Source of the DNA: Gonocerus acuteangulatus
Taxonomy: Eukaryota; Arthropoda; Insecta; Hemiptera; Coreidae
Length of the DNA stretch: 64,000 nt
Direction of reading: 5' to 3'
Assembly (NCBI GenBank): GCA_946811695.1
Contig: OX328128.1
Location: 25,700,701-25,764,700 of the forward strand
The notes under the pieces are model-generated. The model ran no database searches. It had not been told where the DNA came from and was given only the letters and a program-made list of their open reading frames with translations. A program made the translations under genes and the position numbers. Of this stretch, positions 24,001 to 34,400 are shown in pieces. Within the stretch, counting starts at the first letter, position 1, and each line of letters starts with the position of its first letter.

Positions 24001-24738
24001 CCATCGCACACAATATTTGAAAGCTGTACCTCTAAGATTCCCCAAATATCTATGACTGAAACTAATGAGCCACGTAAAACTAATAACTAAATTAAAAGAA
24101 AAAAGACCTTCCCTTATCACAAATAAATAACTGCAAGAAATTAATGAATGCATTACATCAGATAATAATAACGTAATTAATAAAAAAATTATTTGAGGGA
24201 AGGTCATCAATTAAAATTAGTTAATTCAAATTCAAATGGACCAGTAATCAAACAAAAATAATATTCACAACTTTAGTTAAAAACCTAACAAAAGTTAGTT
24301 TGTTTACGTAGCTTTTTAATGGAAAAAGCCAGAACTCAAATAGAAGAGTCACTTGAAGGGGATCTACCAAACAAAAATGGCTTTAGAAACAATCAAAAAT
24401 AGGTGTAAAAAGGAAACTAACCGTCAAAAGAATTATGTTTGGTGGCTTCATAGGATATTCATTAGGCAAGAGAATTCTCCCATGGTAAACTCCATTTTCG
24501 AACTCAGTTCCTTCAGCTCCTTTCACTGTAAAATGCCACTCAAAAAGGTTGTCATCTAGAGGATAAGCACTATATTCCTCAGTGGCTTCTTTTAATTCAC
24601 AGGCTTCCAGCATTAAACGTTTAACAGCTAGAAAGATAGTTCAAAGCTTAGTACAAATGAGTTAAGAGTAAATTAATTTGAGGGGAAAAATAACACTTTA
24701 CCTGGTACTTTAGTATTATATTTTGACTCAAAATCCAT
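18076..24738 (-). CDS. UBE2J1: Ubiquitin-conjugating enzyme E2 J1 (five exons)
   Basis: Exons, in reading order: 24738-24702, 24627-24422, 21733-21543, 18786-18671 and 18296-18076, giving about 256 residues. The UBC fold shows NLFEWHFTVKG, YHGRILLPNEYPMKPPNI and LLTPNGRFEV, with the catalytic cysteine in KKICLSISGHHPETW (Cys93, close to Cys91 of human UBE2J1), then LLALIAFMPTPGKGTIGSLD. Exon 4 has WKCHKCGS, matching the CCEGCGS region of the human protein. Exon 5 ends with a hydrophobic segment (about 235-250) and RRLFLL, a C-terminal tail anchor. Family role: ER-membrane E2 for ER-associated degradation. The last splice is the weak point: the obvious acceptor TTATCAG (exon start 18303) breaks frame, while GGCGAAG seven bases on (start 18296) keeps it. 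A missed small exon is the alternative. Introns hold a Penelope relic, a copia relic and SINEs. It diverges from ADPRS. Confidence 0.88.
18890..20165 (-). pseudogene. Penelope-like element relic (RT plus GIY-YIG)
   Basis: On the minus strand, about 20000-19870 reads LFDGKYYKQIEDASMGSPLS, a Penelope RT block. About 19853-19590 gives YVDNTFVVWPHRKEALEEIF (catalytic motif with N for the second D) and FRKPTHTNRYLNTVSHHHP. About 19425-19320 gives PGIYIITYSYAKEYIRQT, the core of the GIY-YIG endonuclease. Stops and frame changes show it is dead. Partly similar sequence flanks both ends (ATGATTCCGATTGG near 19040 and TTGATTCCAATTGG near 20048), which could be remnants of the LTR-like repeats these elements carry. 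It lies in an intron of UBE2J1. Confidence 0.85.
20166..20957. other. Intronic sequence of UBE2J1, nothing recognised
   Basis: A 136-codon frame at 20452-20862 (plus) has no motif I know and lies inside the UBE2J1 intron, so I do not call it a gene. Confidence 0.4.
20958..21232 (-). repeat. SINE family 3, copy a
   Basis: Reads in reverse. The tRNA-like head lies at the right (complement of GAGCTCTACAGCTGAGCTAA). The body words GTGGTCAGTACTACGCTCCG and AAAATCTTTAGTGCGCGCC match the fuller copy at 50567-50910. Confidence 0.8.
21300..21476 (+). repeat. SINE family 1, truncated copy
   Basis: Starts within the head (GGGTCGTGGGTTCGATTCCC) and runs to ATGGACGTTAAAATTTAAAT. It ends about 65 bp from exon 3 of UBE2J1. 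Confidence 0.85.
22080..22262 (+). repeat. SINE family 1, nearly full copy
   Basis: Head AAGGCGTGAGCTCTTAACAC and B-box GGTCGTGGGTTTGATTCCC, conserved body and tail. It lies in intron 2 of UBE2J1. Confidence 0.85.
22417..22817. mobile_element. Foldback element, arms about 155 bp
   Basis: The left arm starts AAATGTAGTTCAACACCACC and the right arm ends with its near-complement TGGCGTTGAACTACATTT. Matching inner pairs include AGTACAACTCCAAATTTCTC against AATTGGAGTTGTACTAC. No coding capacity. Confidence 0.7.
22863..23550 (+). pseudogene. Ty1/copia retrotransposon 3' end (RT tail and RNase H)
   Basis: Reads VKRILRYLKGTENLGIVYKS and GYSDAD at the left. After a non-coding insertion (about 22999-23116) it continues DVLTGRSSTGVLCRFAGGPI, STTEAELMAASEAAREMIWL, LFVDNEAAIKIAKNPEFHRR, KHIRIKHFFVREVV and DQLADLFTKALP. 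These are the RNase H blocks of copia pol, ending in a natural stop. The insertion carries a piece of the foldback at 47816-48424 (TTCGTGTTTAGTGCATCAAA). The upstream pol and 5' LTR are missing. Confidence 0.9.
23585..23755 (+). repeat. Polypurine tract and 3' LTR of the copia relic
   Basis: AATGAGGGGGAG is a typical plus-strand primer tract. The LTR then starts TGTTGAAATTC and may end at GAATTTCA (about 23755), giving a short LTR with imperfect inverted ends. Confidence 0.6.
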
Positions 24739-25147
24739 TTTAAAGGATATTTATGAAGTCAACAGCCTATTTAGATCTACTTAGAAGTGACTGGAATGAA
24801 CAATAGATAATTTAAAGTGTGAGTGAAGGCAATAAAATTTCATCCTGATTTGGATGAAATTTATTGGTGCACTGAGTTTAGATAAACAAACCGAAACAGC
24901 TGAAACTGATTAGTCAAGAAAAGGAAGGTTTCATAAAGGTTATTACAGTTTGTCATTTTCGGCGCCTTAACTCCAAACTTGTTTCTCCATTCAGTTAATG
25001 TTGTTTGATTCATTGAAAGTCTCCATTCTCTTTAACCTTTAAAGTGAGATATTTAAAAAAAATATACTGCCGCAATCGGCTGCTTAAACTTTGTTAAAGA
25101 TCTACCGAAAGAAGATAGTGTGTACCTATTTTTCAACTTTTATTACA
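24739..25147. promoter_or_regulatory. Shared divergent promoter region, UBE2J1 / ADPRS
   Basis: Only 409 bp separate the two start codons, which point away from each other. Both 5' UTRs and both promoters must lie here unless there are further upstream exons. No clear TATA box is seen on either side. The interval is free of recognisable repeats, unlike its surroundings. Confidence 0.6.
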
Positions 25148-28100
25148 ATGAGTGGGGTGATATTTGATAAAGCAGTTATGATGAGCAAGTTTAGAGGGGC
25201 TCTTGTTGGTGTTCTCCTTGGAGACTGTTTAGGTTCCCCATATGAAGGGGATGAGAGGGTTTCCAAAGTTGCAGTTCAAAAATATTTTGATAAAATGGAA
25301 GATCCTACATTCAGATGTAAAATGATTGAAAAATATACTTACCTGACGACAAATAGTTAATGAATCAAAGTTCACATGAGATTTTGTTTCAGCTCCGGTC
25401 AAAAAATATACTGATGATACTGTAATGACAAAGGCTATAGCATCATCATTTGTCGAGCATGGAGCCTTGAATGAGGTTGATATAGCTAAAAGGTAGTTTT
25501 TAATTAAGATCTATCCTTAATGCAGACATCGTCCTTTAACTTATTAAATATGTTTTCTTTAGGTTCGTACGGAATTTCTATGCTGATGTTGGAAGAGGAT
25601 ATGGAGAAGGGGTCGTAAACGTCTTTAGGAAATTAAAAGAATCAAAATTTGCTGATATATGGCGCCCTGCAAGAGAACAATTCAATGGGTCTGGGTCTCT
25701 TGGGAATGGTGGTGCAATGAGAGTCGCTCCTGTTTCTCTCTTTTGCTGCTCAAATTATCGTTTGATGCTGGACACCGCAGAAAGATGCACTAAGATCACA
25801 CATACTCATAAACTTGGCGTTAATGGTGCTTTGTTACAGGTATTGCTCTTTTCTTGAATTTTAACTTAATTTTTAATAGATCGATAATTTCCTGAATGCT
25901 TACATTTGCAAATGTTAATAATAGTGCTGTTAGAACAGATTATTTATTTTATCTAAGAGAAGCATCATAGTTGAAATAAAGATAAAAATAAAAAGTCAAA
26001 ATACTTTAGGAATATTGAATTGAAGTGGACCCGAAACTCATATTGTAAAATTTAATTCAGCTCACTATTTTATTGTAAGGCATTATTCTTTATTCCTTTC
26101 AAGGTTAGGTTGTCTGTTTATTTATATTTTTTATGAGAAATTAAAGAAATAATAATACTGTTAGCAAGTGGCCAGACTTATTATATTATTACTGAATGAT
26201 CTCTTTTTCTCTCATTATATCAAGCTACTCCCCCTTTTTTTTAATTTCTCTCTGATCGACTTTTCAATGAAATGTCTGTTAGCATGGTACCTGTTGCTTT
26301 ACTATGTTCATTTACTTTCACAAACCATTAAATTAATTCTGATTTTGCCTTAATTTTATTTTTTATTACTATCACATATTTCTATTATTTGCTTAGTTGG
26401 TCTCGAAGGATCCATTCTATTGATGTGCTTGTAGATTTTTTGATTTAATTTGATAGGCCCTTTTTTTATGTCATAATTATTTTTTCGTTTTAAGAAATCT
26501 TTGTTCAGAGTTTTATTTAGAACCTATGAATTTTGCACTTCTTTACTAGGCAATTGCACTGCAACAGAGTTTCCAATTGGCCCCAGATCAAGCAGTCGAT
26601 GTTGAGGGATTTTCTTCAAATTTAATAAATAAAATGGAGGAAGTGGAAGCGACAGTCAGTGATGAGTATGTCTTTGATTTCCTTTCCAAAATATGTGTTT
26701 TAATATTTTCCTTTGTGTGTGTGTTCTTTTCATACTCTTCTGTGCTTTCTTTCTCATTGAAACTATCAAAATAACTTTTCCACTCTTTAAATACTAATAA
26801 TTAAGAAGAGATAGTCGACAGTTTAGATTATGAAGGCGTTGATAATTGGTGTTCGGTAGTATAGGTAATTGGGGTTCGGTCATGTGTTGAATGAAACTAC
26901 ATTTTATAACTGCAATTATTTATATTTTTGTTTACGTTTTGGCTTAGAATGCAAGCCTTCTTCGGTGCTATGGAGGAGGGGAGAACTGTTTCGCTTCATG
27001 AAGGATACAAATTCTGAGTGACTATGTTTTACTTGAGGGAATGGAACAATTCTCTCTCTGTAGTAGTAGTTATAAAATGTAGCTTCATTCAACACATGAC
27101 CGAACCCCAACTATCTATACCTTCTTAAATACTATTAATTTGAATTGAGCGTTGTTATTTCAACAAATATTAATTCAGCATTATGTGTAATTTATGAATA
27201 TGAAATATTTTTCTTACTGTATACATTTTATGTTTTTTGGATTTATTTGGTGTAGGTCTTTAATAAATAGTGCTTTTTCTTGTATCCTTGGGAAAGAAGT
27301 ACTATTTCTTAAAGACTTTAAGACTTTATTAGGTCAGAAATACTGCAGATTAGTATATATTATAATAATAACGATTAAAAAAGTGGGTTTTAATCTTGAA
27401 ATGTATTAAATTAGAACCAAAAAAAAAAACTTAACAATTAAGAAGGGACCAATCAAAGCTTGCTCATAAAATTATCTTCAAATCAGCTTCACGTTTACTC
27501 TGCATTAAGACTTTACTTGGAAAATCCTATATTTTGCCCATTTTTTTAAAAAAATTCTTCACCTAAACAGTCTTGAATATCATTTTTGACTAGTTAAGGA
27601 AGATAAATAAAAGTTACAACTATTATTCAATGTACTTAAATTTGGATGGGAATTAAAATAAAGTCAGGAACGGAAGAACAAAAGTTATGACGGGCAGGGC
27701 CTGCACCCCTGCTGATATTTTGACATGGAGACTTCAATGAAACGAGTTTCAAGGAACTCGAAGGAAACATCACACTAACTTGATATTTCTTTATCTTGAT
27801 ATTCTTGTTATTTTCCATATTTATCAAAACTAAAATATATACCCACCTCCATCATACAAATGTAAATATATGGAACGGCTTCTTTCTGCAGCAGTAGTTC
27901 TTCTGTGTGTTGAATGCTTGTATTCATTCTGCACAATAAGGATCCATTGAACAAATAATAATTCTTAAGAGTAATTGAATGCTGAGCATTTTTCTATTCT
28001 TCTAGAGACATTGATGATCCTCACAGCCAATATCCAACGTTCCAAGATCAGCTGAAGGAAATGCAGAATCTTCTAAAGAAAGAAGATGCTACCAACGAAG

Positions 28101-30166
28101 AGGTTGTAGAAACTCTTGGAAATGGTGTTCAAGCTTTATTTTCGGTGCCTACTGCTATCTACTGTTTTCTTCGAGCTCAGAGGCCTATTGACTTTATTCA
28201 AGTAATTTATTGCTAATGTTTGTTTTTAATTTGTTAAAAGTAATACTTTGACAGATATTTGTTAATTGCCTTTTACTTTAAGGCCACCCACATGCGATTT
28301 TGTATACCGTGTGAAGTATCCAGCATAAGCCTAAAACAAAATTTGATTTAGAAGTCAAGAGATGGTTGACATCATTCATGACGATCGTTCATAAAAAGAT
28401 TAGTCAATAATAATCTAAGCTTTATTTTCTGGACTCTATTGATTCTACACAGCCTACTATTCACATGTGATTGGCTGTGATTTTGGCTCCTCAAGAGCCG
28501 CCTAAGAATGTTTGAAACATGTGAGGCTGAATGAATAAATTAGTTGACTTTATTATTTTTTTATTTTTATTTTTTTTTATCTATCTGGCATATACTTAAT
28601 TATAGTAAAATTACGACTTCGATATTTTTGACGGACAGACTTAGTGTTGAATGTAATACGTTTAACTTGATTTTTATTTTTTAATATATATTTTTGACGT
28701 CTTAACCAATATTATATCTGTATATTGTTGACATTATCAGGCCCCCACTTCAAAGTTTCATTGGAGCTTCTATTATTAACATGTTAAATGCTGCCACCAT
28801 CTTGGCTCACTTCGGGCTACGGCTGCGGTTGATTGAGATAAGTCCAAGCAGGTTGTTACTAGCCTGTAGGGCAACGAGAAACGGAATGGGCCCGAGCTTC
28901 ATATGGTGCTTACTGCCTCTGGGAAGGAGTGGAGTGAGCACAGTATGGAGCTCTCACTCCAGCCATAAGGACATGATGAGCACCATACGATGCTGGCCAT
29001 AAGGACATGATGAGCACCATACGATGCTGGCCATATTGAATGTTTTAAGTTTTTTTTTAAAAAAAACAAAACAGCCTAAATCTCCTAACTTTGTCTTTAT
29101 TTAAGGGTTTAGCTAAATGATGTTCTACGTATATTTGTTCCAATTTACAGGATTTCAATTAAAGTCTTCTCCTAATTATAGCCTGTTCAGATCGATGGAA
29201 AAGGTCAATTTGGCATGCAAAAAATTTTGTGGGAAATATTCCCGATGGCACCGCCATTTGCAAATTTCCATATCAAGGAACAACATGATGTATAAAACAC
29301 TACACCATAAAAATAGATAATGTCTCATTTTAGACTAGGGAAGGCTTTGAGAAATGAGACAAGGAATATGGTGTCTCATATTTATTAATACTTAGTCCAA
29401 GCTAAGGTGATAAAGTTATATCTGAAAGAACTTTTACCGACAATGTTCTGCACTGGGAATATAGACTGCGCCCTTTTCTCTTCAACTAAACCATCTATTT
29501 GAATAGGCAACATTTAATTTGGATTATTTACAGCCTTAGCTTTGGCTAAGCATTGAACACAATCTTCCTTGTCTGACCTCTAAAAGCCTTCTCTGGTCCT
29601 AACCGAGACATAATCAGTTTTTATTAAGTTTCACAGAGCGTGTTGTTCATTGTAATGGTAATGCAAATGGCGACTATTTCCCTCAGAATTTTCACGCATG
29701 CTGGATTTGAACTTTTCCATCTAACTGATTGGGCTATAGGTTATCGCCTTTTTAGTTTGAAAGTGACATAGTATGTTGTGCCCATCAACTATTATGTCAA
29801 TGTTTTCTGGATTAATTTACACTAGGAGCTTGTAATGAATGCTAAATCGAACGTTGTTCAGTAAAAGGCTCGAGGAAGACCATTATTCATCAATTAGAAA
29901 AATTTCATGCTTTTGATGATAAGTTTTCTTTATTTGATATACTTTTTATTTTTTTTTTGTAGACCGACAACAAATTCAGGAGGGCGCTCCAGTATAGTAT
30001 CTCATTGGGCGGTGATACGGACACTATTGCATCAATGGCTGGAGCATTATCAGGAGCTTACCATGGTTATGAGTACATAAACGAAGAGTTGCAGGGCCAT
30101 TGTGAGGGAGTTAGTGATATGATTAAACTCTCAGATGACTTATATAGTAGAACACCATTTATTTAA
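25148..30166 (+). CDS. ADPRS: ADP-ribosyl hydrolase ARH3-type (six exons)
   Basis: Exons 25148-25316, 25393-25492, 25563-25839, 26550-26665, 28006-28201 and 29963-30166 join in phase with GT/AG borders, giving 353 residues against about 363 in human ARH3. Family hallmarks: FRGALVGVLLGDCLGSPYE with the metal-cycle Glu33; YTDDT (Thr63, Asp64, Asp65); QFNGSGSLGNGGAMRVAPVS; GNGVQALFSVPTAIYCFLRA; and SLGGDTDTIASMAGALSGAY with Asp304, Asp306 and Thr307. All magnesium-binding positions of the family are present, so it should be active. Known family role: removing ADP-ribose from serine and degrading poly(ADP-ribose) in nucleus and cytosol/mitochondria. I chose the ATG at 25148 because homology starts just after it. 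Introns 4 and 5 carry MITEs. Confidence 0.92.
26859..27119. mobile_element. Foldback MITE in ADPRS intron 4
   Basis: About 50-bp inverted ends: TTGGGGTTCGGTCATGTGTT at the left and AACACATGACCGAACCCCAA at the right, with AGTTATAAAATGTAG pairing inside. About 260 bp overall; no coding capacity. Confidence 0.75.
28965..29034. repeat. Tandem duplication of a 34-35 bp word
   Basis: GGACATGATGAGCACCATAC plus flanks occurs twice in direct succession within ADPRS intron 5. Confidence 0.7.
29179..29736. mobile_element. Long-palindrome MITE, family T, copy 2
   Basis: Ends TAGCCTGTTCAG and TGATTGGGCTA, flanked by TA on both sides. Interior matches copy 1 (GGGAAATATTCCCGATGGC, GACTAGGGAAGGCTTTGAGA). 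It lies in ADPRS intron 5, ending about 230 bp before the last exon. Confidence 0.75.
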
Positions 30167-30208
30167 AAATTCATGATTTGTTTTTAATTAAGAAATTAAT
30201 ATTTTAAT

Positions 30209-30214
30209 AATAAA
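30209..30214 (+). promoter_or_regulatory. Candidate poly(A) signal of ADPRS
   Basis: AATAAA 43 bp after the stop codon; a second AATAAA follows near 30255. Confidence 0.55.
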
Positions 30215-31412
30215 TTGTTATTCTTTGAGTGAGAACCAAAGTAATTTTTAGAAATAAAATAATTTTTTCAACACATTAAATTAATTACATATCACATTTA
30301 CCCCAACATCTGTCTTCTGTAAGCAATATTATAGTATACAGTCCAAGAGCTGGCAACGCACTTTTCACGAAGTGTTTTATGCACCTTGAAATTGTGCTGT
30401 AGTGCTTCTCTTGGGTAGATAAGAAGGTAAAAATGTGTTTGCTAGACTTACCGTGAAACACCAGGGAAAAGTGCAAAAAAAATATTATCCAAAAAAAAAA
30501 AAAAAATGGACATATTTTCCGAATATAAAATTATCAATGTACAAGGAAGGTATACTTTCTTCTCTCTTGTGTTAAACATTTTTCTCTAATTAACCCATTT
30601 TCTCTAAGCACCAGAGTTCCTTTTTTTCAAAACTTTTTAATACAAATAAATTAATTTTACTTACTTGATATATTATTATTATTATGATGGTAACGCACGG
30701 CGCTTATGGGTTAAGTATGGAAAACAAAAATTTGGAGTACTTATTCCTTTTATTTTTTTAATGTTCAAATACAATAGAAAAGAACTTCAGTTATGTTTAA
30801 GATCAACTCAAATAAAAGCAAACAACCTGCCATATTTTCCAAAGTAAATTATACATAAAAAGCTTAGAAGTATGTTCTATGTATATTTGTTTCAATTTAC
30901 TGGAGATCAATCAATTTCAGTCCCAAGTCAAGGTGACATCTTTTTCGCTTGAAACCAGCACAAACCATTGTTCTGTCAAACTATTAAAACAGTAATTTCG
31001 CTTGGAGCATGTAAAAAGAATAAACGTAATCTTTTCTTTATTCCTCCGAAATCCTTAAATTATTTATAAAAAGAGAAACAACACTAAAAAATATGATATT
31101 AATCTGCCCTTATCAATCCAATTCTGTTAAATGTGCTGGTCAAATAATCTCCTCTCTTCTTCACTTAAATAGTTAAATTTTCATCAGGACTAGTTAAAAC
31201 ATATTGGAATAATGGCAAAAGAAACATCTTGGAAAGTGATGAAATAACTATCAGCAATTTTTATAAAAATGTTTTTCTTCTTCCATGCCTTTAGCACTGC
31301 TACGGCTTTGAATAAAAGGTTTTCTTTAAAATATACATAGCCTAAATATTGTCTGATTAAGAGTGTTTTCTTTCAGACAATAGCATTAACTTAATAAAGT
31401 TATAGTTTAATT
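30215..31412. other. Interval between convergent ADPRS and esterase 3' ends
   Basis: AT-rich, no reading frame with family similarity and no clear repeat. It must contain the 3' UTR of the minus-strand esterase. Confidence 0.45.
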
Positions 31413-34400
31413 TTAATCATAGTTATCTCTATATTTAAGGGTTTTCCAAAATCTGTATTCATCGTCCTTCAGCCCTTTCTTCATATGGAGGCCCGCTTTA
31501 TCAATGTTCAGGTAATTGCTTTCATTTGGAACCCACTTATTCCACTCCAAGTCACTTCCTTCTGGAGTAGGATTTCTGAAATCAGAAAAAAAAAAAATCT
31601 TTGTTACCTGAAAGGTTTTGAAAATAAGAAGATGAGAAAAAGAGCTGGGATGATTCAGCTTATGTATTAAAATTAAGGATTAAAAAAATCTCCATACACT
31701 ACTGCTTTTTTTGAAAATATTATTATTATTTTTGAGAAATTTCCAAAAAACTACAGCCCGTTCAGTTAGATGAAATAATTCAAATCCCTCATGTGCAAAA
31801 TTTTGAGGGAAATATTCCCGAAGTTTCCGCCATTTGCATTACCGTTTCAATGACCAACACACTCTGAGGTACTCAATAAAAACTGATTATGTCTTGTTTA
31901 TGACCAGAGAAGGCTTTGTGAGATCAGACAAGGGAAATAGGGTTTAATGTTTATCAATATATAGCCAAAGCTAAGGCAAAAATCAATTTTAACTATAGGC
32001 TGTTCAAATAGAAGGAGGGAATGGGTCTATTTTTCAGAGAAGTAGCAGGAGGAACTCCCTTTCATAATTTTATCAGTTTTGAACCGCAGTCGCCTTGCTT
32101 GAGGAAATGTTATAGTTTAAATTGTTTTCAGCCTTAACTTTGGCTAAGCATTGAACACTATCTCCCTTGCCTGACCTCGCAAAGCCTTTCCTGCTCCTAA
32201 ACGAGACATATTCAGTTTTTATAGTGATTCACGTTAAGTGTTTGATCATTAAAAGGCTTTGCACATGGCAAAACAGAAGGGAGGGTTCAGGGAGAAATTT
32301 CCTCCCAGAATGTTTGTGCATGGGCAATTGAACTCCTGGGTTTATATGGACAGGCTATAATTTATTATCAACAAAAACATACATTTTAAACAAATCATAA
32401 CAATTTATAAAATATAACCTTGCTTACCGCCTCAGTGGTCTATTTATTCTATTTTATTTCACTTATTTTAGTTGAACTAATGTATAGTTTGATTTTATGT
32501 ATTGTCAGTACATGAGATACTCTTGATCTGTTACATGACTGATGTTTTTTTAATACATGCAGTAAATGGTTTTAGTAATCCTTTATTCATTTGGACCAAA
32601 AAATAAAAGTAATAAACTTACCCTAATTCCATGAAATTAACTATAAGTTTAATAAAGGTTTTCGACAATTCGGTTTCCTCTTCTGTTGCAATGTTTGGCA
32701 CCATTGGGAAAGAGTAGTTCCAAAGAAGTGCCGTTTCTGAACAATGAAAAGATCCTAAAAAAATAAATAAAAAGAAAAATATAAAAACTAAATTGATTGA
32801 CAAAGCTATATGAGATTTCATATGCATTATTAGGTTAAAGCATTTTGTAGATAAATTATAATCAGGTAGTGACTACAATTTCTGTAATGTAATTACAAAA
32901 GAAAATATAATGTAAAATTAATTTATCTGTTTACTCATTTGGTCCATCTGATCAGCCCGTTCTCAGAAAACTTGTACAAATTGGTTGTTTTCTTTGAATA
33001 CTACATAGGGAGTTATCATCTTGAGCCAAGAGATCAGAAACCCCACATAATTATGAGAGTAAAGAATCCTGCTAGGATTAGTTAAATAAAGATTTATTGT
33101 CGCTTTTGGCAACAAATCTACCATAAATGTAAACATTACTACTTTGAATGCCTTCACTTATAGAGACTTTCCTCCCTCCGTCTAAGGGGAGAAATCCGCT
33201 TGTGACGTTGGCCTTAGGACACAAAACAGAGGTGGCAATGAAAAATGTTCATAATTAAAGACCTTATAGGTCTCGAAAATACCAGCGGTTCCAATTTGTG
33301 TATGTGTATATATTTGTTTGTTCGCTTTGTAGCTGCCCCAAAAAGTGTCCAATTTTGATGAAATTTGATACAAAAATCTTTTGTCCAATTTGAAAGGACA
33401 AGTTCGTTAATCTGTCCACTGGAACATGGTTTTCGGAGTGAAAACAGCCATAGAGCTTAAGGTTTTGTGTTAATATGCTTGCAGATACACTTTTTAGGTT
33501 CTCTAACGTAAGAAAACAAATGAAACCATTTCAAAAGCGATATCTGTAGGATCTTTCAGGAAAATAGGATAAAACAACTAGGTTCCCTGACTTATATTTG
33601 GTTTGGGTATTCAAAATAGATTGATTCAGTTGAAAATTGTTCCAGGTGTTTGACATTCATCTGAACTAACATATTTATATTTTGGTTGTGTCAGGAGTTA
33701 AGGAACTATTAGAAAAAAAATTGTTATTAGGAGACATGAAAAGTTATGTGATCTTTGTAGATTTTCTTCAAACGCTTGGAAAATCTTGGTAAGTGGAATG
33801 AGACCATTCGAAAGCTTACTCAATTCTCCACAAAAAAAGGTTCTGAAGTAATATTCGATGGAATGATATCACGTGGAGAAATAAGTGCATAAAACCTCAA
33901 AAGGGTTGGTGTCTTTGCTTTGAACTTTTGTTTTCCTCAGTGTTTTATTGATTGTTGCTTTTATAATTGATTTTAGCACTAAAATGAATTTGCTAGTAAA
34001 ACAATATACTTAAAATGAGATCAAATTTTGGGTTATTAAGATATAATGTTAAATTGTATTATTTGTTACAGTACATCATAACTTTATTATAGCTATAAAA
34101 ATGTGTCAAGGCTGTCTTATCCTTTTTTTAAAATAAATAATAACAGATGACAAGCACACACCAAATTTAAGATCTGGGGGTATTGTGAAGGCTCCATTTC
34201 CACTCATGATGTAGTCAAAGTAGTAGAAGTGCACACTTCCCTTGTGATAGTTAGCACCATCGATAGACCCAATTGCAAACCAGGCATCAGTGTACATCTG
34301 CAAACATGTTTACATTATCTTATGTGTATATACACACACATGTATACATATTTTTAAAAAAATCAGTCCCATGACAGGCCACAAGGGCCCAGAGATGTAT

